Of a stretch of DNA of 64,000 nucleotides, positions 27,643-38,000 are shown piece after piece (within the stretch, counting starts at the first letter, position 1; each line of letters begins with the position of its first letter). The translations under genes were made by a program, and so were the position numbers. The stretch lies in the NCBI RefSeq assembly GCF_900105315.1, contig NZ_LT629766.1, positions 3,162,001 through 3,226,000 on the forward strand, read 5' to 3'. The notes below the pieces were generated by a model. The model was not told the origin of the DNA. It saw only the letters and a program-made list of their open reading frames with translations, and searched no databases. This stretch comes from Brevibacterium siliguriense (GTDB lineage Bacteria; Actinomycetota; Actinomycetes; Actinomycetales; Brevibacteriaceae).

Positions 27643-28535
27643 GGCGTGTGTTTCCTCTCCAGTTCTGCGATCGCGTCGAGCAGCGTCGCCAGTGCCTCAG
27701 GGCCAGCGGTCGGCAGGGGTGGACGCACCGGTCCCTGTTCGCGGCCGGTTCGGCTGAGCGCCTGTTTGATGAGCGAGATGAAGGCGGAGTCGCCTTCGAT
27801 GAGTCCGAGCGCGTGCCCCAGGCTCTTCCACAGTTGGACAGCACCGGCCCAATCACCGCTGTCGGCCAGGACCCACAGCCTCCGGCAGTGCTCGGGCAGC
27901 AGCCAGGCCGAGGCTGCCACCCAGCCGCTGGCACCCTGGGCGAAGCCTTCGAGGGCGATTCCGTCGGCGCCGACGAAGATCTCGGTGTCCTCGCCGAGGC
28001 GGCTGCGCAGCTCTCGGAAGCGAGTGGCTGCGCCGGAGGTCTCTTTGACGCTCCAGAGTCGGCCGGTGTCCTGGAGCGAGGCGAGGTGGTCCGGGAGGAG
28101 GTCGGTGCCGGTGGAGCGGGGGTTGTTGTAGACCATGACCGGCAGTTCGGATGCGGTGAGGACCGGCCGCAGGGCCGCGATGACGGCGTCGGGTTCGAGT
28201 CCGCCGTAGAAGGGAGGTGTGACCATGACGGCGTCAGCGCCCCAGCTTGCGGCATTCGAGATCTGGGCCGACATCTCCGCTGGGGTGTAGGCCATGCATC
28301 CGATGACGACATGTGCTCGACCGTCGGCGGCAGAGACGATGGTCTTGATCTGCGCTTCCCGTTCCGCGGCGCGAAGCGCCAGCGCCTCCCCCGTGGCGCC
28401 GAGGCCGAGGATGCCGGTCACCCCTGCGGCGAGCACCTCCTCGATGCGACCGCTCAGGGCGTCGAGGTTCTGGTCTCCGTCCTCGGTATAGGGAGTCGTC
28501 GGAACGGCGAACACGCCGCGCATCGGATTCGTCAT
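27639..28535 (-). CDS. Dihydrodipicolinate synthase-family aldolase/dehydratase
   Basis: A 298-residue TIM-barrel Schiff-base enzyme. GLGATGEALAL corresponds to the family's GTTGE loop, VYNNP holds the tyrosine, and SVKETSG holds the lysine that forms the Schiff base. The pairing with an aldehyde dehydrogenase in the same operon argues against lysine synthesis and for a catabolic 2-keto-3-deoxy-acid or 4-hydroxy-2-oxo-acid lyase, but this is inference. GAGAGGA precedes the ATG. Confidence 0.88.
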   Translation of the reverse strand: MTNPMRGVFAVPTTPYTEDGDQNLDALSGRIEEVLAAGVTGILGLGATGEALALRAAEREAQIKTIVSAADGRAHVVIGCMAYTPAEMSAQISNAASWGADAVMVTPPFYGGLEPDAVIAALRPVLTASELPVMVYNNPRSTGTDLLPDHLASLQDTGRLWSVKETSGAATRFRELRSRLGEDTEIFVGADGIALEGFAQGASGWVAASAWLLPEHCRRLWVLADSGDWAGAVQLWKSLGHALGLIEGDSAFISLIKQALSRTGREQGPVRPPLPTAGPEALATLLDAIAELERKHTP

Positions 28536-28683
28536 TGAACCGTCCTCTCAAGCCGTGAGGTCTAGGTACCGCGCTTCACCGATGAAGGCGGTCCGCCGAC
28601 GCTTGTCATCGGCATTTCAGACGATAGGCAGAAAAGTGATCACAAGCAATGGGGAGGTCTGTGATCGACGCTGCGGGATACGA

Positions 28684-28720
28684 CGAAGGGCAGATCCCCG
28701 ATTCGGGGATCCGCCCTTCG
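28684..28720 (-). terminator. Hairpin terminator after the Bax-inhibitor-like gene
   Basis: Arms 28684-28700 and 28704-28720 form a 17-bp stem with one mismatch and a 3-nt loop. It lies 45 nt beyond the stop of the minus-strand gene ending at 28766. The following T-run is weak. Confidence 0.6.
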
Positions 28721-28765
28721 TTCAGCGCTCGGCCTCAGCCCACAGGCGTGGGGCGAGACCGTCAC

Positions 28766-29572
28766 TCAGTCTCTGAAGTAGGATATGAGGCGCAGGATCT
28801 CGATGTAGAGCCACACAAGGGTGACCATAAGCGAGAAGGCGCACATCCAGGAGTACTTCTCCGGAATCTTGTGCTTGACACCCTCTTCGATCATCTGGAA
28901 GTCCATGATCAGGGTCATCGCGGCGAGCACGGTGGCGACTATGCCGATGATGACTCCCAGAGGGAAGGTCATTCCGAACAGCGAGATTTCTACGCTGCGA
29001 GCACCGCCGGAGCCGGTGAACATGGCGAAGAAGAAATTGATGATCGAGAAGATCGCGTAACCGCCGACGGCGATCATCATGAACTTCATCATCTTCGAGC
29101 CGTAGCGCACGCCCTTGAACTTGAACAGCGCGAGCATGACGCCGAAGACGCTGAGCGTAGCGAGCACGGCCTGGACGACGATGCCCGGGAACGTCGCCTC
29201 GAACATTCCTGAGATGCCGCCGAGGAAGACACCTTCGAATGCGGCATAGCCGATGATGAGGGCCTTGCTCGGTTCCTTCTTGAAGGCATTGACAAGCCCG
29301 AGGACGAGGGCGATGAGTGCAGCCGGCAGCGCGAGCATCGGCACGAACCAGCCGACGACGGCACCGGCGAGGAGGATGGCGAAGAGCACACCGGTCTTCA
29401 TCATCACATCGTCATAGGTCATCGCACGGTCGGCGACCTGGGGCCCGGCGTTGCGGTTCTCTGCGGCCGGCTGATTGAACAGGTTGTTGAGTTCCTGATC
29501 GGACATCACCGGCTGGTTGCGTCCGGCCTGGGCTCCCTGGTTGATAGCCCGGTTCATCATGGGGTTACTCAC
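28766..29572 (-). CDS. Bax inhibitor-1/YccA-family membrane protein
   Basis: A 268-residue protein with a polar N-terminal 60 residues (MSNPMMNRAINQGAQAG) and seven hydrophobic helices. These match the Bax-inhibitor-like family as found in Actinobacteria, including ALIIGYAAFEGVFLGGISGMFEATFPGIVVQA and the C-terminal MIEEGVKHKIPEKYSW. GTG at 29572 has AAAGGA 8 nt upstream; the longer frame to 29854 is not protein-like. Role in bacteria is poorly known (membrane stress, possibly calcium leak). Confidence 0.88.
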   Translation of the reverse strand: MSNPMMNRAINQGAQAGRNQPVMSDQELNNLFNQPAAENRNAGPQVADRAMTYDDVMMKTGVLFAILLAGAVVGWFVPMLALPAALIALVLGLVNAFKKEPSKALIIGYAAFEGVFLGGISGMFEATFPGIVVQAVLATLSVFGVMLALFKFKGVRYGSKMMKFMMIAVGGYAIFSIINFFFAMFTGSGGARSVEISLFGMTFPLGVIIGIVATVLAAMTLIMDFQMIEEGVKHKIPEKYSWMCAFSLMVTLVWLYIEILRLISYFRD

Positions 29573-29756
29573 GGTCGAGATCCTTTCGATCTGAGCAGAA
29601 TATGCACAGCCGGGAGGCCGCGCAGATGATCGTTCACGTTCACAGTCTAACCGGACGGTCTGGACGGGAACTGAGGATTCCGGCCAGCAGAGTCCGACGT
29701 CGCACGATCGTGATGCTGTGGTGGACAACGCTCGCGTCGCGCTCAGAATTCCCGGC

Positions 29757-31340
29757 TCAGCCCATCTGGTAGTGAGTGGCCGCGCCCGGTCCCCACGGAA
29801 TGCCGGTGGCCCACCAGATGAAGAACAGGAGTCCCCAGAGGATGAACATGGCAAACGACAGCGGGATCGTGAACGAGAGCACCGTGCCGATGCCTGCGTC
29901 CTTCTTGTACCGCTGGATGAATCCGAGGACCACGACGAAGTACGGGCTCATCGGGGAGATGATGTTCGTCGTCGAGTCACCGATGCGGTAGAGGGCCTGA
30001 GTGGTCTCCGGGGCAATGGACAGCAGCATGAACATCGGCACGAGCACCGGTGCCATGAGCGTCCACAGACCCGAACCGGAGGTGAGGAACAGGGCACCCA
30101 GTGCTACGAGCAGCCATCCGCCGAGGAGGATGACGAAGGGACCGGTGTTGAGTGCCCCGAAGACTTCCGCGCCCTTGATCGCGAGGATCTCGCCGAGGTT
30201 GGACATCTTGAACAGCGCGAGGAACTGGCTGGCCGCGAAGAACAGGACGATGACCGGTACGAACGGCAGCAGTCCCTTGCCCATCATCTCCGGGATATCG
30301 GCGGTGTGCTTGATCGACCCTGTGGCGTATCCGTAGACGATGCCGACAATGAAGAAGCCGAAGCCGATGATCGCGGCGATTCCGGCCATCAGTCCCGATT
30401 CGGGACCGAATCCCCCGGCTTCATCGCGGAGGAATGATCCGGCGGGCCAGGCGAGGGCGAACAGCACGCCGGCGCAGACGATGATGGAGATGACAGCGAT
30501 GACGATTCCGCGCTTCTCATCGGCGTCGAGGGCCATCTTGACATCGAAGTTGTCCGGATCGTCGTCAGCCTCCTCGTCGAGTTCGATCTGGTCGGCTCGC
30601 TTGGACAGGACCAACTCGGTCACCAGCGTCACCGCGGCAGCGACGACGAACATGGAGACGAAGTTGAAGTAGAAGTTCGCGACCGGGCTGACAGAGTAGT
30701 CCGCGTCGATGATCTGTGCGGCCGAGGTCGAGAGACCGCCGAGGATCGTGTCGAGCGAATTGACCATGGGCGCCGCCGAATAGCCTCCCGAGGTCGCGGC
30801 GTACGCGACGAGGCAGCCGAGCAGCGGATTGCGGCCGACGGCTTTGAATGCGAGTCCGCCGAGGGGAATCATGATCATGTAGGAGGCGTCGGAGGCGATC
30901 GACGAGGCGGTTCCGGCCAGGGCGACGATGAACGTGATCCACTTCGGGGAGGCCCCGGCGATGGTTCCGCGCAGCATCGCCGGGATCAGCCCGGACTGCT
31001 CGGCCACGGCCACACCGATGAGCACGATGAGGACGAGTCCCAGCGGTGGGAAAGTGACGAAGTTGTTCGTGGCTCCTGCCACGATCTCACGCAGCGATTC
31101 GGTGGAGAAGAGGTTCGTCACCGTCACTTTCTCGTCCGTGGCCGGATTGACGGCGTTGAGGCCCGTGGATGCGAAGATCGCCGAGAGGAACATGACGATG
31201 ACGGCCAGCGACAGGAACAGCCAGAACGGGTGCGGCAGTTTGTTGCCGGCTTTTTCGATGATGACGAGCAGGCGCATCAGCCAGCTCAGTTCGGAACTGT
31301 CATTCCTCTTCTCTGCGGCCGCAGGTGTGGTGTTCGACAT
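29757..31340 (-). CDS. AbgT-family transporter
   Basis: A 527-residue carrier of the AbgT family, known for p-aminobenzoyl-glutamate uptake or sulfonamide efflux. Diagnostic stretches are KLPHPFWLFLSLAVIVMFLSAI, GLVLIVLIGVAVAEQSGLIPA, GTASSIASDASYMIMIPLGGLAF and GDSTTNIISPMSPYFVVVLGF. About 12 helices and hairpins are visible. ATG at 31340 follows GAGGAG by 5 nt; the in-frame ATG at 31373 is less likely. It stands alone. Confidence 0.92.
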   Translation of the reverse strand: MSNTTPAAAEKRNDSSELSWLMRLLVIIEKAGNKLPHPFWLFLSLAVIVMFLSAIFASTGLNAVNPATDEKVTVTNLFSTESLREIVAGATNNFVTFPPLGLVLIVLIGVAVAEQSGLIPAMLRGTIAGASPKWITFIVALAGTASSIASDASYMIMIPLGGLAFKAVGRNPLLGCLVAYAATSGGYSAAPMVNSLDTILGGLSTSAAQIIDADYSVSPVANFYFNFVSMFVVAAAVTLVTELVLSKRADQIELDEEADDDPDNFDVKMALDADEKRGIVIAVISIIVCAGVLFALAWPAGSFLRDEAGGFGPESGLMAGIAAIIGFGFFIVGIVYGYATGSIKHTADIPEMMGKGLLPFVPVIVLFFAASQFLALFKMSNLGEILAIKGAEVFGALNTGPFVILLGGWLLVALGALFLTSGSGLWTLMAPVLVPMFMLLSIAPETTQALYRIGDSTTNIISPMSPYFVVVLGFIQRYKKDAGIGTVLSFTIPLSFAMFILWGLLFFIWWATGIPWGPGAATHYQMG

Positions 31341-31500
31341 CAGGTCTCCTCGGTCGGGGTGGCACTGGCGCATGCGTTGAGCCGGGTGTCGCCCATGTGA
31401 GCGCGATCACCTCAAAGAGCAAGTGTCATGGACAATCAACGTTGTGTCACGGGAATCTCATATTCCGGATGCCCGGACACTGCCGGACGAACCGGTCCCC

Positions 31501-31511
31501 CGCCGAGGCGG
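31501..31511. repeat. Copy of recurrent 11-mer CGCCGAGGCGG
   Basis: One of 17 exact copies (either orientation) that I counted, starting at 472, 18495, 20214, 20253, 23826, 25104, 31501, 31629, 33823, 36305, 39235, 39342, 43269, 43751, 45167, 46748 and 46778. The core CGCC-GA-GGCG is palindromic apart from the central two bases. Several copies are intergenic (31501, 31629, 39342, 43751, 45167). None is seen after 46.8 kb. Confidence 0.7.
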
Positions 31512-31550
31512 CGGTGCGGTTCAATGCTCGCCGACGTCGGTGAATGAACA

Positions 31551-31586
31551 AGGGCGCCGACCGCAGGTAACTGCAATCGGCGCCCT
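31551..31586 (-). terminator. Terminator after inositol-1-phosphate synthase
   Basis: A perfect 10-bp stem (31551-31560 with 31577-31586) encloses a second small stem GCAG/CTGC with loop GTAA. On the minus strand it is followed by TGTTCATTC. It lies 57 nt past the stop of the synthase gene. The rest of the 302-bp spacer 31341-31642 holds two copies of the 11-mer and the promoter side of the AbgT gene; no gene is seen in it. Confidence 0.65.
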
Positions 31587-31642
31587 CTCAGCCGGCAGGC
31601 GACTCAGCACCCGGGCTGGGGGGGTGGGCCGCCTCGGCGATA

Positions 31643-32728
31643 TCAGCGTTCGATATCGCCGCGGATGAAGGCTTCGACGGCCTCGTGGGCAGCGTCGTCG
31701 TCCTTCTGCTCCGGGGGCGACTTCATGAAGTACGAGGAGGCGGAGATGAGGGCCCCGCCGATTCCGCGGTCGAGGCCGATCTTCGCCGCACGCACGGCGT
31801 CGATGATGACTCCGGCGGAGTTCGGCGAGTCCCACACCTCGAGCTTGTACTCCAGGGACACGGGGGCGTCGCCGAAGTTGCGGCCCTCGAGGCGGACGAA
31901 GGCCCACTTTCGGTCGTCTAGCCATTCGACGTAGTCGCTGGGTCCGATGTGGACGTCGCGGTCGGACAACTGGGCGGAGGTGTTCGACGTCACGGCCTGG
32001 GTCTTCGAGATCTTCTTCGACTCGAGGCGCTGACGCTCGAGCATGTTCTTGAAGTCCATGTTGCCGCCGACGTTGAGCTGGTAGGTCCGGTCGAGGACGA
32101 CGCCGCGGTCTTCGAACAGCTTCGCCATCACACGGTGGGTGATGGTCGCACCGATCTGGGACTTGATGTCGTCACCGACGATCGGGACGCCGGCAGCACG
32201 GAACTTCTCGTCCCATTCTTTGGTGCCGGCGATGAACACGGGCAGAGCGTTGACGAAGGCGACCTTCGCATCGATGGCGGCCTGAGCGTAGAACTCGACG
32301 GCCTTCTGCGAACCGACGGGCAGATAGCACACGAGAACATCCGCTTCGGCGTCTTTGAGAGCCTTGACCACGTCGACGGCGTCGCGGTCGGATTCGACGA
32401 TCGTGTCGCGGTAGTACTCGCCGAGTCCGTCGAGGGTGGGTCCGCGCAGGACCTCGATGCCTGTCGGCTCCACATCGGCGAGCTTGATGGTGTTGTTCTC
32501 GCTCGCGGTGATCGCTTCGGCGATGTCGACGCCGACCTTCTTGCCGTCGACGTCGAAGGCAGCGACGAAATCGATGTCACCGACGTGGTAGTCCCCGAAT
32601 TCCACGTGCATCAGGCCGGGAACCTTCGTCCCTGGCGACGCGTTCCGGTAGTACTCCACGCCTTGGATCAGTGACGAGGCGCAGTTGCCCAGTCCGGCAA
32701 TCGCGACTCGAATCGATTTCGTTCCCAC
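31643..32728 (-). CDS. ino1: Inositol-3-phosphate synthase
   Basis: A 361-residue enzyme converting glucose-6-phosphate to inositol-3-phosphate, the first step to phosphatidylinositol and mycothiol in Actinobacteria. The NAD-binding start is [20 protein letters not shown]; further family features are [58 protein letters not shown] and [12 protein letters not shown]. The length is that of the actinobacterial type. GTG start with AAAGGAG upstream. Monocistronic, with a terminator downstream. Confidence 0.95.
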   Translation of the reverse strand: MGTKSIRVAIAGLGNCASSLIQGVEYYRNASPGTKVPGLMHVEFGDYHVGDIDFVAAFDVDGKKVGVDIAEAITASENNTIKLADVEPTGIEVLRGPTLDGLGEYYRDTIVESDRDAVDVVKALKDAEADVLVCYLPVGSQKAVEFYAQAAIDAKVAFVNALPVFIAGTKEWDEKFRAAGVPIVGDDIKSQIGATITHRVMAKLFEDRGVVLDRTYQLNVGGNMDFKNMLERQRLESKKISKTQAVTSNTSAQLSDRDVHIGPSDYVEWLDDRKWAFVRLEGRNFGDAPVSLEYKLEVWDSPNSAGVIIDAVRAAKIGLDRGIGGALISASSYFMKSPPEQKDDDAAHEAVEAFIRGDIER

Positions 32729-32881
32729 AATTCTCCTTTGTCTGTTTGGGTTTCACCGAGCGGCGGGAGGAGTCCCACGCGGGCGGTTGGCCCTGCAGGG
32801 CTTCGCTTCGGCCCCAACTATCCATATTAATGTCCGCGTCAAAATGCCGGACACCGGCATCCGAACGCAGCAGCTGTTATC

Positions 32882-34474
32882 TCAGCTGACGACCAGAGGT
32901 TCGAGGACCAGGTCGGGGTGGTTCTTCTGCACGCCCTGCAGCCGCCACCGGTCGGAGAACAGAGCCAGCAGCTCTCCGTCGGAACGGTGGAGGACCTCGA
33001 CCGAGCGCTCCCGGGCCAGGGTCGGCACGCATTCGGGGGTGGTGCGTCGGGCGAGGGAGAAGTTCAGGCGCTCCAGGGTACAGGGAGCGTTGAATTCGTG
33101 GGTCATCCGGTCTTCGGCCACTTCGAACTGCATCGGTCCGACGGCACCGAGCACGGGTGCCTGATCGCCGCGCAGGTCGGAGCGCAGCACCTGGATGACG
33201 CCTTCGTGGTCGAGCTGTTCGATGCCGCGACGGAACTGCTTGTACTTCGAGGAGTCCTTGGCGCGGATGACCATGAAGTGTTCGGGCGAGAACGTCGGGA
33301 TGCCGGGGAACTCGACCTTCTTGTCGAGGTAGAGGGAGTCACCGACGCGCAGCGCGGAGGCGTTGACCAGTCCGACGACATCGCCGGGGAACGCTTCGTC
33401 GACGACGTCTCGGTCGCGACCGAAGACCTGCTGAGCGTACTTCGTGGCGAAGGGTTTGCCAGTGCTGGTATGAGTGAGCACGGTTCCGCGTTCGAAGACT
33501 CCCGAACAGACTCGGATATAGGCGAGACGGTCGCGGTGGTTGGAGTCCATTCCGGCCTGCACCTTGAACACGAATCCGGAGAAGGGATCATCGACGGGGC
33601 GGGGCTGATCGTCCTTGTCCAGGCGGGCTTCGGCCGGCGGTGCAAGGTCGACGAGGAGGTCGAGGAGTTTGTGGATGCCGAAGTTGAGCACGGCCGAGGC
33701 GAACATCACCGGGGTCGACTTCCCGGCGAGGAAGGTCTCCTGATCGTAGTTCTGGTCTTCCATCTCCAGCAGATCGGATTCATCGACAGCGGTCGTCCAT
33801 GCATCACCTTCGAGGTCGGCGGCCGCCTCGGCGGAATACGTGTCCTCACCGGCGATCGTGGCGCCGCCGTCGGTGCGCGTGTACTTCGTGTACTCGCCGC
33901 TGGTGCGGTCGAGGACTCCCCGGAAATCTCCTGACTGGCCGACGGGCCAGGTGATCGGTGTGGGCAGGAGACCGGTGCGCTGCTGGACCTCGTCCATGAG
34001 TTCGAGCGCGTCGAGGCCGGGACGGTCCCACTTGTTGACGACAGTGATGATCGGAATGTTGCGGTGGGCACAGACTTCGAAGAGCTTCATCGTCTGTGCT
34101 TCGAGGCCCTTGGCGGCGTCGATGAGCATGACGGCGCAGTCGACGGCGGAGAGCACTCGGTAGGTGTCTTCGGAGAAGTCGGCGTGGCCGGGAGTATCGA
34201 CGAGGTTGAACACGGCGTCGCGGTACTCGAACTGCAGCGCGGCCGAGGAGATCGAGATTCCGCGGTCCTGCTCCATCTGCATCCAGTCGGAGACTGTGGC
34301 GCGGCGACCGGCCTTGCCATGGGTGGCTCCTGCCTGGCCGATGGCGCGAGCGTGGAGGGCAAGCGCCTCGGTGGTCGTCGATTTTCCCGCGTCGGGGTGC
34401 GAGATGACAGCGAACGTGCGGCGGCGGGACGCCTCGTGTCGGATGTCCTTGTCGGAATACTGGCCAGAAGTCAC
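32882..34474 (-). CDS. prfC: Peptide chain release factor 3
   Basis: A 530-residue translational GTPase that recycles RF1/RF2 from the ribosome after peptide release. G1 is SHPDAGKSTT (residues 25-34), followed by the RF3-typical GKAGRRATVSDWMQMEQDRGISI, G3 DTPGHADFSEDTYR and G4 NKWDRPG. RF3-specific domains II and III follow, ending with a C-terminus typical of the family. The length is normal. No partner gene adjacent. Confidence 0.96.
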   Translation of the reverse strand: MTSGQYSDKDIRHEASRRRTFAVISHPDAGKSTTTEALALHARAIGQAGATHGKAGRRATVSDWMQMEQDRGISISSAALQFEYRDAVFNLVDTPGHADFSEDTYRVLSAVDCAVMLIDAAKGLEAQTMKLFEVCAHRNIPIITVVNKWDRPGLDALELMDEVQQRTGLLPTPITWPVGQSGDFRGVLDRTSGEYTKYTRTDGGATIAGEDTYSAEAAADLEGDAWTTAVDESDLLEMEDQNYDQETFLAGKSTPVMFASAVLNFGIHKLLDLLVDLAPPAEARLDKDDQPRPVDDPFSGFVFKVQAGMDSNHRDRLAYIRVCSGVFERGTVLTHTSTGKPFATKYAQQVFGRDRDVVDEAFPGDVVGLVNASALRVGDSLYLDKKVEFPGIPTFSPEHFMVIRAKDSSKYKQFRRGIEQLDHEGVIQVLRSDLRGDQAPVLGAVGPMQFEVAEDRMTHEFNAPCTLERLNFSLARRTTPECVPTLARERSVEVLHRSDGELLALFSDRWRLQGVQKNHPDLVLEPLVVS

Positions 34475-34599
34475 CGCAATATCCTATCGCTCTTCGCCCG
34501 TGTCCCGAATGTCCGTTCAGTCACAGTGGCTGGGGTCCGGCCTGCCGGTGAGCGTTGCGTCCAGCGTCTTAACGGATTCTGCCCATATGCTGGGGTGCG

Positions 34600-34968
34600 A
34601 TGTCTGAGGAATTCGTCGAATACGCCGGCCGCTCGGAGCCGAAGGAACGCTGGCTCAAGGCCCTGCCGCTCATCGTCGCGGGAGTCCTGGGCGTCCCCCT
34701 GCTCTGCGCGGCGATCTGGTTCTCCTGGCAGATTGCGCAGACGACGAAGTACCTCTTCGATCTCGGCACTTCTGGCGCAGAGGCGGCCGGGATGGTGCTG
34801 CTCAGTCTCTCCGGGGCCTTCTGCCTCATCTTCTATATTGCTTTCCTCTTCATCGGCACCCGCCGTCGCACGTGGAAGTGGCGCATCGCATGGGGTGCCG
34901 CGACTCTGCTTGCCGCCGGGGCTCTGCCGCTGTGGTGGCTCTTCAGCGGCTTCTTCGCCGACATCTAG
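34600..34968 (+). CDS. Small hypothetical membrane protein
   Basis: A 122-residue protein with three hydrophobic segments (LPLIVAGVLGVPLLCAAIWFSW, AGMVLLSLSGAFCLIFYIAFLFI and WGAATLLAAGALPLWWLFSGFF) and a basic RRRTWKWR loop. TATGCT lies 8 nt before the ATG, so the mRNA is probably leaderless. Not recognised. It sits between divergent prfC and convergent hrpA. Confidence 0.6.
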   Translation: MSEEFVEYAGRSEPKERWLKALPLIVAGVLGVPLLCAAIWFSWQIAQTTKYLFDLGTSGAEAAGMVLLSLSGAFCLIFYIAFLFIGTRRRTWKWRIAWGAATLLAAGALPLWWLFSGFFADI

Positions 34969-35006
34969 CCCTCCGCTCGCCGCGGCGGTTCCCAGCGATG
35001 CTGGGC

Positions 35007-38000
35007 TCAGAGCTGAGCGAGAGCCTTCGCGATGCGCTTCTCGGACACCGGATGCGCGGTGCCCAGCGAATTCGCGAACAGTGAGACTCGCAGCTCCTCG
35101 AGCATCACAACGACCTCTACCCATGCGGCTGGCAGCGACACGATGAGATGCGACCATTCGGCCTTCGCCAGTGGCGGGAAACGATTCCCGATCTTCTTCA
35201 GCACATCATTGCCGCAGCCGGTGACTCGGTCCATGAGCTGTTTGTCACGGATCGGTGAATCCTGCATCCCTCCGATGCGCACGACTTCGGCCCGCACCCA
35301 CCGGGGCAGCTCGCGCAGCATCTGCGGAGTCATCGCCGCAATGGCAGCGGTACTCGTCCGGGAGGCGCTCCATGCCTGCACATCGGCGAGGTTGGACAGG
35401 ACCGCCAACGAGGATGCCTTCGACACGAGTTTGTCGAGCTCGGTAGCCGCCGTCAGCGCCTTCATCAGGGACGGCAGCAGCGACGAACACGTCAGCGGCA
35501 GCTCGGCGTCGACGTGCTTACGCAGGCTGGCGAACTCATCGGCGGTGGCCACCCACGACGATTCGGCCGGCCCCAGCCGGTCGGTGACGAGTCCTCGGAT
35601 TCCGACCCGAATCAGCCCGACCAGCAGTTCGTCGGCGGTCTTCTGGTGACCGGCGAGGACGAGCTTCTCTTGGGTGGTCAGCCCGTCCTGCAGGTATTTC
35701 AGCGCCTCACTGGTGTGCTGTGCCAGCAGTGTGATGATCGCTTCTCGCGTGGCCAGTCGCGCTTGCGCTGCGGTATCGAAGGCGACGAGGTCGACCGACA
35801 TCGACCGGTCCGCAAGCCCCGGAACGACACCAGCCGGAGCCTGATCTGGGTCGCCCAGTTCACCGAACGACCAACTCGTCAGACCGGTCTGAGGGTTGAA
35901 TGCGCTCTGCTTCTGGCGGGCCTTGCGCACTTGCGGTTTGGCTTTCGTCGTCAGCGCGGTCAGGTCCTCGCCGAGGCCGACGGTCTTCTTCCCGTCGACG
36001 ACCCGGAAAGTCAGCCGCAGGTGGGCGGGAATCCGCGACCGTTCGAAGTCATCGGCGGTGACCGTGATCGGCACGAGGTCATTCAGCCCTCCCCCGCCGG
36101 CGCGTTCGCTCAGATACGCAGCGAGCACGTCCGGCAGGCTCCCCTGGTACGGGGTGAGCGCGGGCAGGATCTCACGGGCGACGTCGGGAGCGGGAACGAA
36201 GTAGCGGCGTTTGTTCTTCGGCAGTGAGCGGATATAGGCGGCCACGAGTTCTTCGCGCAGCCCGGGGACCTGCCAGCTGAACTCGTCCGCGTCGACCGCG
36301 GGCACCGCCTCGGCGGGGATCTCCACGGTCACCCCGTCCTCGGTGCTGCCGGGGTCGAAGGAGTAGCGCAGCTTCGCCCGCGTACCGTCGGTCAGTTCCC
36401 ATTCCATCGGGAAGTCCGAGGCCACCGAGGCGGTCAGCTCCTCACTGTCGTCGCTGAGCAGCACCGAGGTGGTGAGGTCGAGCAGGTGCGTGTCCCGTCG
36501 CTTCTGCTTCTTCCACCATCCCCGGAAATCCGCCGCCGAGGTGATCCCCTCCGGAATCCGTTCGTCGAAGAATTCGTAGAGGGCATCGTCTTGGTCGAGC
36601 ACGCGACGATTCCGTGTCCGCGAAGCCAGTTCCTCGGCCTCGTCGATGACGGCCGCGTTGTGTTCGAGGAAGCCGAAGCGTTCGTGCCAGTCGCCCTCGA
36701 TGAGCCCCTTGCGGATGAACGCATCACGGGCGGCCTCGGCGTCGATGGTGCCGTAGCCGACGCGGCGGTCGCTGACGAGTGTGACCCCGTAGAGGGAGAT
36801 CTTCTCGTACACCATCGAGGCGCCGGCCTTCGTCGACCAGTGCGGATCCGAATGTTGACGGGTGACTAGGTCACCAGCGGCTTCGACGACCCAGTCCGGA
36901 TCGATCGCGGCCACGGTGCGTGCCCATAAACGGGAGGTCTCGACGAGCTCGGCGGCCATCACGAAGTCCGGATTGACCTTGAAGAGTCCGGATCCGGGGA
37001 AGATCGCGAACCGGGTGCCGCGGGCCCCCTGATAGTCCTTGTGTCTCTCGGAACGTGAGCCGATCATCGTCAGCAGTCCGGTCAGCAGAGACCGATGGAT
37101 CGCGGCGGCGTGCGGATCGAGCTTGGCCGCGGCCACCTGCTTCCCGGTGTCCCCTGCGGGGCCGGCCGCCCCCTGCTTCTTCGCACTGCGTTTGGCGGCG
37201 CTGAGTTCGGCGAATCCGATCTTGCCGTTCGCGCCGTGTCCGCCCTGAGCGTTCCGACTGCCAGTATTCTGAGCGCCACGAGCATTCTGACCCTCACGGC
37301 CACGACCGCCACGACCGGCTTGACCACGCTCGGAAACATCGCCGGTTACGACCGTGTTCGCCTTCCCGGAGCCCGCTCCGTGGCAGGACTCGGCCGCGTC
37401 TCCGTCGTCGGTCGGCTGCCAGACGGACTTCTCGATCCGGATTCCGGCGGAGCCGAGCAGTGAGCGCAGCTGGCCGACGAGGTCCTGCCATTCGCGGATG
37501 CGCACGAAGTTGAGGAACTCCTCCTTGCAGCGGCGCCGGAATTTCGAGGATCCCATGTCCGCCTGCAGACTCTGCAGGTAGTTCCACAGGTTGAGGTAGG
37601 ACAGGAAGTCGCTGCCCTTATGGGTGAAACGGGCGTGCTTCTCATCGGCTGCGGCGCGGACCTCGGCTGGTCGTTCCCGGGGGTCCTGGATCGACAGGGC
37701 GGCGACGATGACGATGACCTCTCCCCCGCAGCCGGCCTCTGCACCGGCGATGACCATTCGGGCCAGGCGGGGGTCGATCGGCAGCACGGTGAGTTTCCGA
37801 CCGATCTCGGTGACGTGGATCCTGCCTGCAGAATCGCTGTTCAGCGCCCCAAGTTCGGTGAGCATCGTGCGTCCGTCACGGACGGCCCTGGCTTCAGGAG
37901 GGGTGAGGAACGGGAAGTCGAGGATCTCCTGATCGCTCGAGGCGAATCCCAGTGAGGCCATTTGGAGGATGACGCTGGCGAGGTTCGTTCGCAGAATCTC